64,000 nucleotides of DNA from Streptomyces naganishii JCM 4654 (lineage in GTDB: Bacteria; Actinomycetota; Actinomycetes; Streptomycetales; Streptomycetaceae): the NCBI RefSeq assembly GCF_014650575.1, contig NZ_BMVF01000008.1:248001-312000 (forward strand), written 5' to 3'. This document shows, in pieces, positions 54,573 to 63,653 of the stretch. Numbering within the stretch: the first letter of the stretch is position 1; each line of letters begins with the position of its first letter. The position numbers and the translations under genes are program-made. The notes below the pieces were generated by a model that was given only the letters and a program-made list of their open reading frames with translations, ran no database searches and had not been told where the DNA came from.

Positions 54573-54977
54573 CTGTGCTACCTCCGTGGAGCCGCTCCCG
54601 CCGGTGGACACAAGTATGGTTTGTTCACATTTGGCGGTATTTTGGTGCTGATCCGATCTACGCCGATCCACGGCCCACTGAAGAGGAAAGGGTTCGCCGT
54701 CCGGGGGCGACACGGCGGCACGGGCCCGCAAGGTCACCCGTCCGGCGCAACGCACGCCCCCGGCGCAGACAGAGCGCGTGCGGGCGCGCGTGTGGGGTGT
54801 GCAATCCGCCAATCGCTGCACACGCCTTCCCACCGACACGTGTGACGCGCAACACTCGCAGGCGCATGAACGATGCCGTCCAGGGCAGGCCCTGCCGACG
54901 GTTCCCGGCGTCCGCCCGGAGGGCGGCCGGGCGGGAACCCACCGGCGCGGCCCGGCCCGCGGAAGTGAGGTCACGTC
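54573..54977. other. 405-bp divergent intergenic region
   Basis: Lies between the orphan binding-protein gene (minus) and a small hypothetical gene (plus). The part next to the binding protein (54600-54700) is relatively AT-rich and probably holds its promoter. No gene or strong repeat is seen. Confidence 0.45.
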
Positions 54978-55265
54978 ATGTCCGTGCACGACGACCTGAC
55001 GTCGGTACAGCGCGCCGTAGACGACCTGCTGCGGTCGGTGGGCCGGCTGGAGCAGCAACTCGGCGGCGGGCTGGAGGTGCGCCGCGTGCGCACCGACGCC
55101 GATCACCTGCGCGAGAGCGTCGCCCTGCTGCGCGCGGCCTCCGAGGGCCCCGCCACCGCTCCGCGCCCCTCGCTCGTCACCATCTCCGACGCCCCCTACG
55201 ACATCAGCCTGTGGACGGACTCGGACGACGAGGGTCTCGGCGCCCGCGACCGCCACGCCCCCTGA
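54978..55265 (+). CDS. Small hypothetical protein
   Basis: A 95-residue soluble, acidic protein (MSVHDDLTSVQRAVDDLLRS...). The first 50 residues are predicted to form a helical pair or coiled coil; the end is acidic (TDSDDEGLG). The ATG follows GGAAGTGAGGT. It precedes the succinate dehydrogenase genes by 24 bases and may be co-transcribed. Function unknown. Confidence 0.65.
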   Translation: MSVHDDLTSVQRAVDDLLRSVGRLEQQLGGGLEVRRVRTDADHLRESVALLRAASEGPATAPRPSLVTISDAPYDISLWTDSDDEGLGARDRHAP

Positions 55266-55289
55266 CCCGACCCGACCGGAGTCCTTGAG

Positions 55290-56126
55290 TTGGCCACTGG
55301 TACGGAACCTCCCGGAACACAACCCCGTCCGTCCGGCGGCGGCGTCCACTCACCGGCACGCGCCGCCATCGCCGCACCGCACCTGCGGACCGACCGCTGG
55401 TGGCTGGCGCCCGCCGCCACCGCGGCCGGCCTGTTCGCCTTCGTCGTGTACTCGACCTGGCGGGCCTTCGCGAACGCGGACTACTACGCGGCCCCCTACG
55501 TCTCGCCGTTCTACTCGCCGTGCCTGGCCCAGAACTGCCGGACCATGCACGCGGGCCCGAACGCCGACCTGTTCGGCAGCTGGTGGGCGATCTCCCCGGC
55601 GATCATCATCCTGATCTTCCCGCTGGGCTTCCGCCTGACCTGCTATTACTACCGCAAGGCCTACTACCGGGGCTTCTGGGCCTCGCCCCCGGCCTGCGCG
55701 GTGGCCGAGCCGCACAAGAAGTACACCGGCGAGACCCGCTTCCCGCTGATCCTGCAGAACGTCCACCGGTACTTCTTCTACGCGGCGATCCTGGTCGCCG
55801 GCGTGCTGACCTACGACACGGTGCTGTCCTTCCGCGACCAGCACTACCGCTGGGGCCACATGGGCCTGGGCACCCTGGTCTTCCTGGTCAACATCGCGCT
55901 GATCTGGACGTACACGATCTCCTGCCACTCCTGCCGGCACATCGTCGGCGGGCAGCTCAAGCACTTCTCCAAGCACCCCGTGCGCTACCGGGCCTGGCGG
56001 TTCGTGGGCCGGCTCAACGCCCACCACATGCTGCTGGCCTGGCTGTCGCTGGCGAGCGTGGCGCTCGCCGACTTCTACGTCTACCTGGTCGCCTCCGGCG
56101 TCTTCGACGATCCGCGCTTCTTCTAG
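55290..56126 (+). CDS. sdhC: Succinate dehydrogenase membrane anchor (Sdh1 type)
   Basis: A 278-residue protein with five hydrophobic helices (AAGLFAFVVYSTWRAF, AISPAIIILIFPLGFRL, YFFYAAILVAGVLTY, LVFLVNIALIWTY, AWLSLASVALADFYVYL) and several His (VHRYF, HSCRH, NAHHM) suited to heme binding. It resembles the single large anchor of mycobacterial Sdh1 rather than the separate SdhC and SdhD pair. The start is an unusual TTG at 55290 with GGAG about nine bases before. The flavoprotein gene follows after 24 bases. Confidence 0.85.
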   Translation: MATGTEPPGTQPRPSGGGVHSPARAAIAAPHLRTDRWWLAPAATAAGLFAFVVYSTWRAFANADYYAAPYVSPFYSPCLAQNCRTMHAGPNADLFGSWWAISPAIIILIFPLGFRLTCYYYRKAYYRGFWASPPACAVAEPHKKYTGETRFPLILQNVHRYFFYAAILVAGVLTYDTVLSFRDQHYRWGHMGLGTLVFLVNIALIWTYTISCHSCRHIVGGQLKHFSKHPVRYRAWRFVGRLNAHHMLLAWLSLASVALADFYVYLVASGVFDDPRFF

Positions 56127-56150
56127 AGATCCCAGTGAGGAACTGAACTG

Positions 56151-58094
56151 ATGTCCGTGGTCGACCGGCAGGATTGGGACGTCGTCGTGGTCGGTGCCGG
56201 GGGCGCCGGGCTGCGGGCCGCCATCGAGGCGCGCGAGCGCGGGGCGCGCACGGCGGTGATCTGCAAGTCGCTGTTCGGCAAGGCGCACACCGTGATGGCG
56301 GAGGGCGGCATCGCGGCCGCCATGGGCAACGCCAACGAGCACGACAACTGGCAGGTCCACTTCCGCGACACCATGCGCGGCGGCAAGTTCCTCAACCAGT
56401 GGCGGATGGCCGAGCTGCACGCGCAGGAGGCCCCGCAGCGGGTGTGGGAACTGGAGACCTGGGGCGCGCTGTTCGACCGGACCAGGGACGGCCGGATCTC
56501 GCAGCGCAACTTCGGCGGGCACGAGTACCCGCGCCTGGCCCACGTCGGCGACCGCACCGGCCTTGAGCTGATCCGCACCCTCCAGCAGAAGATCGTCTCG
56601 CTCCAGCAGGAGGACCACCGCGAGACCGGGGACTACGAGTCCCGGCTGAAGGTCTTCCAGGAGTGCACCGTCACCCGGGTCCTCAAGGACGGCGAGCAGG
56701 TGAGCGGGGTCTTCGCCTACGAGCGGGAGTCCGGCCGCTTCTTCGTGCTCCAGGCCCCGGCGGTCGTGATCGCCACCGGGGGCATCGGCAAGTCGTTCAA
56801 GGTGACCTCCAACTCCTGGGAGTACACCGGCGACGGCCACGCGCTCGCCCTGCTCGCCGGGGCGCCGCTGGTGAACATGGAGTTCGTGCAGTTCCACCCG
56901 ACCGGCATGGTCTGGCCGCCGTCGGTGAAGGGCATCCTCGTCACCGAGTCGGTGCGCGGCGACGGCGGGGTGCTGCGCAACTCCGAGGGCAAGCGGTTCA
57001 TGTTCGACTACGTGCCCGACGTCTTCAAGGAGAAGTACGCCGAGTCGGAGGAGGAGGCGGACCGCTGGTACGAGGACCCGGACAACAACCGGCGTCCCCC
57101 CGAACTGCTTCCCCGTGACGAGGTGGCCCGCGCGATCAACTCCGAGGTGAAGGCGGGCCGCGGCTCGCCGCACGGCGGGGTCTTCCTCGACGTGTCCACG
57201 CGCATGCCGGCCGAGGTCATCCGGCGCCGGCTGCCGTCCATGTACCACCAGTTCAAGGAGCTGGCGGACGTGGACATCACGGCCGAGTCGATGGAGGTCG
57301 GGCCGACCTGCCACTACGTGATGGGCGGGGTCGCGGTCGACTCCGACACGGCGGCGGCGCGCGGCGTGCCCGGGCTGTTCGCGGCCGGCGAGGTGGCCGG
57401 CGGCATGCACGGCTCCAACCGGCTGGGCGGCAACTCCCTGTCCGACCTGCTGGTGTTCGGCCGCCGGGCCGGCTGGCACGCGGCCGAGTACGCGCAGGGC
57501 CTGGGCCGCTCCCGGCCGCCCGTGGACGACGCCCAGGTCGACACGGCGGCGGCGGAGGCGCTGCGGCCCTTCTCCGCCGAGGAGGCCGGGGCCCGGCAGG
57601 AGACGGGCGGCCCGCCCGAGAACCCGTACACCCTCCACCAGCAGCTCCAGCAGACCATGAACGACCTGGTCGGCATCATCCGCCGCGAGGGCGAGATGCA
57701 GGAGGCGCTCAGGAAGCTCGCCGAGCTGCGGGTGCGGGCCCGCCGGGCGGGCGTGGAGGGGCACCGGCAGTTCAACCCGGGCTGGCACCTCGCGCTCGAC
57801 CTGCGCAACATGCTGCTGGTCAGCGAGTGCGTGGCGCGGGCCGCGCTGGAGCGCACCGAGTCGCGCGGCGGGCACACCCGCGAGGACTGCCCCTCGATGG
57901 AGCGCGAGTGGCGCCCGGTCAACCTGCTGTGCCGGCTCAGCGACCCCACCGGCGGTCTGGCGGCCACCGACCCGGTCCGCGGCCAGATCACCCTTTCCCG
58001 TGAGACTACCGAACCCATCCGCCCGGACCTGCTCGCCCTCTTCGAGAAGGAGGAGCTGGTCAAGTACCTCGCCGAAGAGGAGCTGTACGAGTGA
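56151..58094 (+). CDS. sdhA: Succinate dehydrogenase flavoprotein subunit (Sdh1 type)
   Basis: A 647-residue flavoprotein. FAD-binding VVVGAGGAGLRAAIEA at the N-terminus, the AHTVMAEGGIAAAMGN segment (His for covalent flavin), EFVQFHPTG, and the catalytic region SVRGDGGVLRN are all present, followed by the C-terminal capping region (RTESRGGHTREDCPSMERE). It oxidises succinate to fumarate on the cytoplasmic face. Its stop overlaps the next start as GTGA. Length and layout fit mycobacterial Sdh1 (Rv0248c-like). Confidence 0.93.
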   Translation: MSVVDRQDWDVVVVGAGGAGLRAAIEARERGARTAVICKSLFGKAHTVMAEGGIAAAMGNANEHDNWQVHFRDTMRGGKFLNQWRMAELHAQEAPQRVWELETWGALFDRTRDGRISQRNFGGHEYPRLAHVGDRTGLELIRTLQQKIVSLQQEDHRETGDYESRLKVFQECTVTRVLKDGEQVSGVFAYERESGRFFVLQAPAVVIATGGIGKSFKVTSNSWEYTGDGHALALLAGAPLVNMEFVQFHPTGMVWPPSVKGILVTESVRGDGGVLRNSEGKRFMFDYVPDVFKEKYAESEEEADRWYEDPDNNRRPPELLPRDEVARAINSEVKAGRGSPHGGVFLDVSTRMPAEVIRRRLPSMYHQFKELADVDITAESMEVGPTCHYVMGGVAVDSDTAAARGVPGLFAAGEVAGGMHGSNRLGGNSLSDLLVFGRRAGWHAAEYAQGLGRSRPPVDDAQVDTAAAEALRPFSAEEAGARQETGGPPENPYTLHQQLQQTMNDLVGIIRREGEMQEALRKLAELRVRARRAGVEGHRQFNPGWHLALDLRNMLLVSECVARAALERTESRGGHTREDCPSMEREWRPVNLLCRLSDPTGGLAATDPVRGQITLSRETTEPIRPDLLALFEKEELVKYLAEEELYE

Positions 58095-58861
58095 GCAGCT
58101 ACGAGGCCCGCTTCAAGGTGTGGCGGGGCGACGCGGACGGCGGAGGCCTGAAGGACTTCCGGGTCGAGGTCAACGACGGCGAGGTGGTGCTCGACATCAT
58201 CCACCGCCTCCAGGCCACCCAGGCGCCCGACCTCGCCGTGCGCTGGAACTGCAAGGCGGGCAAGTGCGGTTCGTGCTCGGCGGAGATCAACGGGCGGCCG
58301 CGGCTGATGTGCATGACCCGCATGTCGGTGTTCGCCCCCGAGGAGACGGTCACCGTCACCCCGCTGCGCACCTTCCCGGTGATCCGGGACCTGGTGACGG
58401 ACGTCGGCTTCAACTACGTCAAGGCGCGCGAGGTCCCGTCCTTCGTACCGCCGGCCGGTCTCGGCCCCGGCGAGTACCGGATGTTCCAGGAGGACGTGGA
58501 CCGCCCGCAGGAGTTCCGCAAGTGCATCGAGTGCTTCCTGTGCCAGGACGTGTGCCACGTGGTGCGCGACCACGAGGACAACAAGCGGGCGTACGCCGGG
58601 CCGCGCTTCCTGATGCGCGTGGCCGAGCTGGACATGCACCCGCTGGACGCGGCCGAGGAGTCGGGCCTGGACCGCAAGGCGTCGGCCCAGGACGACCACG
58701 GCCTCGGCTACTGCAACATCACCAAGTGCTGCACGGAGGTCTGTCCCGAGGGCATCAGGATCACGGACAACGCGCTGATCCCGCTGAAGGAACGGGCCGT
58801 CGACCGCAAGTACGACCCGCTGGTGTGGCTGGGCTCGAAGATCGGCAGACGGCGGACCTAG
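58091..58861 (+). CDS. sdhB: Succinate dehydrogenase iron-sulfur subunit (Sdh1 type)
   Basis: A 256-residue subunit. Cysteine sets for the three clusters are visible: CKAGKCGSC with a later MCMTRMS (N-terminal [2Fe-2S]), CIECFLCQDVC, and CNITKCCTEVCPEG. It passes electrons from the flavin to the membrane anchor and quinone. GTG start overlapping the sdhA stop codon. No SdhD-like gene follows, consistent with a one-anchor enzyme. Confidence 0.93.
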   Translation: MSSYEARFKVWRGDADGGGLKDFRVEVNDGEVVLDIIHRLQATQAPDLAVRWNCKAGKCGSCSAEINGRPRLMCMTRMSVFAPEETVTVTPLRTFPVIRDLVTDVGFNYVKAREVPSFVPPAGLGPGEYRMFQEDVDRPQEFRKCIECFLCQDVCHVVRDHEDNKRAYAGPRFLMRVAELDMHPLDAAEESGLDRKASAQDDHGLGYCNITKCCTEVCPEGIRITDNALIPLKERAVDRKYDPLVWLGSKIGRRRT

Positions 58862-58887
58862 GGGCTGACGTCCCGATCACGCGGGGC

Positions 58888-60003
58888 TCATGACGGGCGG
58901 AGCCAGCCCTCCCGGTACGCGCTCCAGTCGGCCTCGGTGGCGGCGAAGTCCACGTAGAGGGCGACGCCGAAGCGGGCGCGGTCGCGGTCGGTGCGGGACA
59001 GACCGAGGCGGACCCCGCGGACCGCGGCCGGGACGGTCTCCGCGTGCGCCCGGTGGCCGAAGCGGTTCTCGTGGAAGAAGGGCAGCCCCATCAGCAGGTG
59101 GGTGGTGGGCGGGGTGACCTCCAGGGCGAGGGAGGTCTGCTGGGCGACGTAGCCGCCGTACAGGCTCTGGAGCGGCTGCATGGTGTCGTACGACATCACG
59201 GCGATCTGGTCGACCCGGCGGGCCACCTGCCCGAAGTAGGCCTGCGACCACCACTTGGGGTGGCCGGCGAGGGTCCCCCACAGGGCGTGGAAGGCGGGGA
59301 GCGGGTCGATCTGGTGCGCGGCGACGGACAGCGGGACGTGGTGCGCGCGGGTGAGGGCGTGCAGGTCGTCCAGGAGGTCCAGGTAGTCGGTGTCGCCGGA
59401 GTGCAGCGGCTCCAGGTCGAAGTGGGCGCCGTCGAAACCGGCGGCCAGGACCGCGCGGGTGGAGGCCACCACGTTGGCGCGGGTGCGCGCCCGCTCCAGC
59501 CGCAGGCCGTCGGGGCTCTCGGTGGCCAGCTTGTCGCCGAGCCACGCCTGCACGCGGACGCCGGGCAGGGCGCGGTGCACCGACGCGACGAGCCAACGGG
59601 CTTCGGAGTACGCCGACTCGGGCAGGGTGCCGTCGTGCTCCAGCGGGCCGGCGTGCACGTAGAGGTCGCGGATGCCGGTGCCCTCCAGCCGGCGGGCGAG
59701 GGCCTGGACGTCGGCGTCCTTCTTCCGGCCGTCCACCCAGGCGTGGCCCAGCCAGATCGCGTCCTGGTTGCGCGTGTACGTGCCGTCGGCCGCCTCGCCC
59801 GTGAAGTTGACCCGCAGGGCGGTCTCGGCGGCCAGCAGGGGCAGGACGAGGACGAGTACCAGGGCGAGGGCGAGGCGCCGGACCAGGCGCAGGCGGCGAC
59901 CGGGGCCGGAGGGGGCGGTCGCCGGCTCCTCGTGCGCTTGCGTCCGCGTTCCCGCGTCCGTGCCCGCTTCCGCGTCCGCCCCCGGTGGTGCTTCCGAGTC
60001 CAC
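58888..60003 (-). CDS. Membrane-anchored GH18-like TIM-barrel protein
   Basis: A 371-residue protein with a disordered N-terminus, one membrane helix (LALALVLVLVLPLLAAETAL, about residues 50-70) and an extracytoplasmic barrel. GFDGAHFDLEP (about 205-215) resembles the glycoside hydrolase 18 catalytic strand, with the final Glu as candidate acid, and QIAVMSYDT and ALYVDFAAT fit later GH18 strands. A polysaccharide or cell-wall target is likely but unknown. The GTG at 60003 has GGAGGGG upstream. It converges with the succinate dehydrogenase operon. Confidence 0.7.
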   Translation of the reverse strand: MDSEAPPGADAEAGTDAGTRTQAHEEPATAPSGPGRRLRLVRRLALALVLVLVLPLLAAETALRVNFTGEAADGTYTRNQDAIWLGHAWVDGRKKDADVQALARRLEGTGIRDLYVHAGPLEHDGTLPESAYSEARWLVASVHRALPGVRVQAWLGDKLATESPDGLRLERARTRANVVASTRAVLAAGFDGAHFDLEPLHSGDTDYLDLLDDLHALTRAHHVPLSVAAHQIDPLPAFHALWGTLAGHPKWWSQAYFGQVARRVDQIAVMSYDTMQPLQSLYGGYVAQQTSLALEVTPPTTHLLMGLPFFHENRFGHRAHAETVPAAVRGVRLGLSRTDRDRARFGVALYVDFAATEADWSAYREGWLRPS

Positions 60004-60068
60004 GTCCGTTCCCCTCCGCGTCGCCGCCGCTTCGGGGTACGACGATCGACGGCGGCTTGGCGGTTGCG

Positions 60069-62681
60069 TCAGAACAGGCTCAGCAGCGCCTCCGCCGGGT
60101 CCGTGAGGCCGTTCTCCCCGCCGGGGAGCGGGAGTTCGAACCAGACGGTCTTGCCGCGGGGTGTGCGGCGCGAACCCCAGGCGGCGCTGAGGAGGCCGAC
60201 GAGCTGGAGGCCGCGGCCGCCCTCGTCGGTGTCGCGGGCGCGGCGGCGGCGGGGCTGGACGAGTCCGGAGTCCCACACCTCGCACACCAGGGTGCGGTCG
60301 AGCAGAAGGCGGAGTCTTATCTCGCCCTCCCCGTAGCGCAGGGCGTTGGTGACCAGTTCGCTGACGAGGAGTTCGGTGGTGTCGACCAGGGGCTCCATGT
60401 TCCAGGCGAGCAGCTGGGAGCGGGCGTACTCGCGGGCGCGGCCGACGCTGCGCGGCTCGCGCGGCAGGGTCCAGTCGCCGACCGAGTCGGCGGGCAGGCC
60501 CTGGACGCGGGCCATGAGCAGCGCGATGTCGTCCTCGCCGTGGTGGCTGCCGAGGGTGTTGAGGACGTGGTCGCAGACGTCCTCCAGGGGGCGGCCCGGG
60601 TCGGTGAGGGCGCCGACGAAGGCCTGGAGGCCCTCGTCCAGGGGGTGGTCGCGGGACTCGACCAGGCCGTCGGTGTAGAGAGCGAGGAGGGCGCCCTCGG
60701 GGAGTTCGACCTCCACCTCCTCGAAGGGCTCGCCGCCGACGCCGAGCGGCATGCCGGGCGGGACGTCGAGCATGAGGGCCGGCTCGCCGGGTTCGACCAG
60801 GACGGGCGGGAGGTGGCCGGCATTGGCGAAGGTGCAGCGCCGGGTGACGGAGTCGTAGACGGCGTAGACGCAGGTCGCCAGGTACACCTCGGACAGGTCG
60901 GCCTCGCGGGGGCGGCGGGCGGCGCGGGTGGCCTGCTGGACGCCTCCGGGCGCGCCGAGGCCGCGGGCGATCTCGTCGAGCTGGGAGAGGACTTCGGCCG
61001 GCTCCAGGTCGAGCAGGGCCAAAGTGCGTACGGCGGTGCGCAGTTCGCCCATGGCGACGGCGGCGCGCAGGCCGCGGCCCATCACGTCGCCGACGACCAG
61101 CGCGGTGCGGTGGCCGGGGAGTTCGATGACGTCGAACCAGTCTCCGCCGACCTCGCTGGGCCGGCCGGTGGCCGCGTTGCCGGGCAGGTAGCGGCAGGCG
61201 ATGTCGAGGCCGGAGGCCTCCGGGTCGCCGGGCGGGAGCAGGGACCGCTGCAGTATCAGCGCGCGTTCGTGCTCGCGGCGGTACAGGCGGGCGTTGTCGA
61301 TGCAGACGGCGGCGCGCGCGGCGAGTTCCACCGCGAGGCCCCGGTCGCGGTCGCCGAACGGCTCGCTGCCCTTGGCCCGGGCGAACTGCGCGAGTCCTAC
61401 GACGGTGTCGTGGGCGACCATCGGGACGGCCAGCGTGGACTGCACCAGGCCGCCGTCCTCACCGGGCACGGTCTGCGGGCGGGCGGTGCGCAGGGCGTCC
61501 GCGCAGGGCGAGTTGAAGGGGTAGTGGTGGACGGCGCCGAGCTCGACGCGGGTGCCGGCGCCGCTGAAGGGAGCGTCGGAGACGGCGCTGGCGAAGGCGA
61601 CCCGGCGCAGCTGGGCGCTGCCGTCTGCGAATCCCGGCGGGGTCTCGTCGCCGGCGAGGAGGCCCTGGTAGAGGTCGACCGTGGCGAGGTCGCAGAAGCC
61701 GGGGACGACGACGTCGAGGAGTTCGCGGGCGGTGGTCTCCAGGTCGAGGGAGTTGCCGATGCGGGCGCCGGCGTCGTTGAGAAGGGCGAGATTGCGCCGC
61801 GCGGCGGCGGCCTCGCGGGCGGCGGCGCGGCGGGCGGTGATGTCGGTGCCGAGCCAGGCGATGCCGATCGGGCGGCCGCTTCCGCTGTGCACGCGGTACA
61901 GGTTGATGGACCAGTGGCGGCGCTCGTCGGAGCCGGGCACGAAGCCCGTGACGTGCATGTCCGTGATGGACTCGCCGTTCTCCAGGACCCGGCGCAGGGT
62001 CGCCGCGACCCGCTCGGCCTCCGCGCGGGGCAGGTAGTCGTGGACGCCCTTGCCGCGGTGGTCGTCGGGGGCGCCGCCGAAGATGGAGGCGAAGCGCTCG
62101 TTGGCGCGGCGGACCCGCAGGTCGGTGTCGATGAGCAGGAAGCCGAAGGGAGATTGCCCGAAAATCGCCTGTGAGGCGGCGAGGTCGGTCTCGATGCGGC
62201 GCAGGGTGCGTACGTCGACGACCGTACAGACGGCGGCCTTGTCGCCCTCCGCCGTCCGGGTCGGCATCACGTAGACCTCGGCCAGGCCCTCCTCGCCGCG
62301 CCGGCCCTCCTCGTCGTCCGGCGCGCGGAAGGGCACTACGCCCGTCCACTCGCGGCCGTCGAGGATCTCGGCCATCTTGCGCTGGCCGCGCTCGCGCAGA
62401 TCGGGGTCGACGAAGGCCTCTATCGGGTCCATTCCGACGGCGCGTTCGGCAGGGATGCCGAAGAGCTGCTCGGCGCGCAGGCTCCATTGGTCGACGTGTC
62501 CGTCGGGGCCGATGGAGAAGGAGGCGACCTTGATGTAGTCGTACATCGAGCCGGGCGGACTGCTCTGCCACATCCCGTCCGCGGGCGGCGCCGCGTCGGC
62601 TCCGTCACCGCTCGCGGACCTGTCCCTCGCGCCCTCCGACGGGTCCTCGGACTCCGTGGACTTCGCTGGTATCTCGCTCAC
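60069..62681 (-). CDS. PAS-GAF-PP2C-ATPase fusion regulator (SpoIIE/RsbU type)
   Basis: An 870-residue multidomain protein. Two PAS domains (about 45-160 and 170-285, with AIFGQSPFGFLLIDTDLRVRRA) are followed by a GAF domain (about 300-480, ERARLYRREHERALILQRSL at its end), a PP2C/SpoIIE phosphatase (about 490-720, with VGGDWFDVIEL, VVGDVMGRGL, GEDDIALLMAR) and an RsbW-like HATPase (about 735-860, LLVSELVTNALRYG, VWDSG, GGRGLQLVG). It thus joins phosphatase and kinase-fold activities of a partner-switching system. The GTG at 62681 has GGAGGGG ten bases upstream. A stand-alone ATPase gene lies next upstream. Confidence 0.93.
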   Translation of the reverse strand: MSEIPAKSTESEDPSEGARDRSASGDGADAAPPADGMWQSSPPGSMYDYIKVASFSIGPDGHVDQWSLRAEQLFGIPAERAVGMDPIEAFVDPDLRERGQRKMAEILDGREWTGVVPFRAPDDEEGRRGEEGLAEVYVMPTRTAEGDKAAVCTVVDVRTLRRIETDLAASQAIFGQSPFGFLLIDTDLRVRRANERFASIFGGAPDDHRGKGVHDYLPRAEAERVAATLRRVLENGESITDMHVTGFVPGSDERRHWSINLYRVHSGSGRPIGIAWLGTDITARRAAAREAAAARRNLALLNDAGARIGNSLDLETTARELLDVVVPGFCDLATVDLYQGLLAGDETPPGFADGSAQLRRVAFASAVSDAPFSGAGTRVELGAVHHYPFNSPCADALRTARPQTVPGEDGGLVQSTLAVPMVAHDTVVGLAQFARAKGSEPFGDRDRGLAVELAARAAVCIDNARLYRREHERALILQRSLLPPGDPEASGLDIACRYLPGNAATGRPSEVGGDWFDVIELPGHRTALVVGDVMGRGLRAAVAMGELRTAVRTLALLDLEPAEVLSQLDEIARGLGAPGGVQQATRAARRPREADLSEVYLATCVYAVYDSVTRRCTFANAGHLPPVLVEPGEPALMLDVPPGMPLGVGGEPFEEVEVELPEGALLALYTDGLVESRDHPLDEGLQAFVGALTDPGRPLEDVCDHVLNTLGSHHGEDDIALLMARVQGLPADSVGDWTLPREPRSVGRAREYARSQLLAWNMEPLVDTTELLVSELVTNALRYGEGEIRLRLLLDRTLVCEVWDSGLVQPRRRRARDTDEGGRGLQLVGLLSAAWGSRRTPRGKTVWFELPLPGGENGLTDPAEALLSLF

Positions 62682-62972
62682 GCGAACCGTCCCCTCCAGC
62701 TCACCGCGTCCGGTACCGGTCACCGGGGGCGGCTGCCCGCAGTATCCAGCACTACGGCGCCGCGCAACACGGTGTTCACGATCACAGGACCATCCCGATG
62801 CTTTTCGGTCCGGCCTGCGACAACACAACCAGACTTCTAACCAGGCGACACCCGGTCGAATCCCGCCCGGGGACAACGGTTCAGCGATCGGTTCCGGTCG
62901 GACGGCGGCGGCCGGCGGCGGCGGCCGTACACAGTGGCCGCCGGTGGTGGGGCGCCCGGCCGCCTGGCCGGG

Positions 62973-63401
62973 TCATCCGGGGACGGCGAGTTCGAACCAG
63001 ACCGTCTTGCCGGCCGCGCCGGGGCGGGTGCCCCAGCGGCGGGAGGTGGAGGCGAGCAGTTGCAGACCGCGGCCGCTCTCGTCGTCGGGGCGGGCGGGGC
63101 GTTCGCGGGGCGGGTCGGGGAGCGGGTCGGAGACCTCGACGAGCAGGACGTCGGGCAGTCCGGCGGGGCGGACCAGGCGGACGCCGATGGGACCGGTGGC
63201 GTGCCGCAGGGAGTTGGTGACGAGTTCGCTCACCAGCAGGGCGGCGGTGTCGCCGACGCTGTCGATGCCCCAGGCGCGCAACTGGGCGCGTACGGCGGCC
63301 CGGGCGGTGCGCACGGCGCCCGGGTCCGCGGGGAAGGTCCACTCGGCGCGGTCGCCTTCGGTGTCGATCACGCCGATCACTTCCCAGGCCAGTGAGCCCA
63401 C
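62973..63401 (-). CDS. Stand-alone RsbW-like ATP-binding protein
   Basis: A 142-residue GHKL-fold protein. N-box LLVSELVTNSLRHATG, G1 VSDPLPD, G2 ESGRGLQLLASTSRRWG and the ending KTVWFELAVPG closely parallel the C-terminal domain of the neighbouring PP2C fusion. GTG start at 63401 with no strong ribosome binding site; an internal start is possible. Probably a serine kinase or anti-sigma regulator working with the upstream-signalling fusion protein. Confidence 0.88.
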   Translation of the reverse strand: MGSLAWEVIGVIDTEGDRAEWTFPADPGAVRTARAAVRAQLRAWGIDSVGDTAALLVSELVTNSLRHATGPIGVRLVRPAGLPDVLLVEVSDPLPDPPRERPARPDDESGRGLQLLASTSRRWGTRPGAAGKTVWFELAVPG

Positions 63402-63575
63402 CCATGTCCGGTTTCATGGGGTTAATGGGCACATACCCGATATCCGGGGGCGAGTACCGCCCGCCTGAGCCAGTACCGTCCGTGACGGCGCACTGTGGCA
63501 CGAACGGCGTAGGGAGCGCCAGTCCCGCGCACCCGATGCCTCCGGGCGCTGCGCGGGGGGCTCGGGCGCGGGGGC

Positions 63576-63647
63576 GCGCGCTGGAGCGAGCGCTGGAGCG
63601 AGCGCTGGAGTGCGCGCTGGAGTGCGCGCTGGAGCGCGCGCTCGACG
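63576..63647. repeat. 12-bp tandem repeat array
   Basis: CTGGAG recurs at exactly 12-base spacing (63581, 63593, 63605, 63617, 63629, then CTCGAC at 63641) with GCG-rich spacers. It sits a few bases past the stop of the NUDIX gene. Both strands stay open through it only because the period is a multiple of three. Confidence 0.85.
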
Positions 63648-63653
63648 GGGCGT

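Noticed and set aside
63001..63030. GTTCGAACC near 62990 as part of a tRNA
   Set aside because: It is the codon run for the conserved VWFEL ending of the RsbW-like protein, also seen at about 60136, and no cloverleaf is present.
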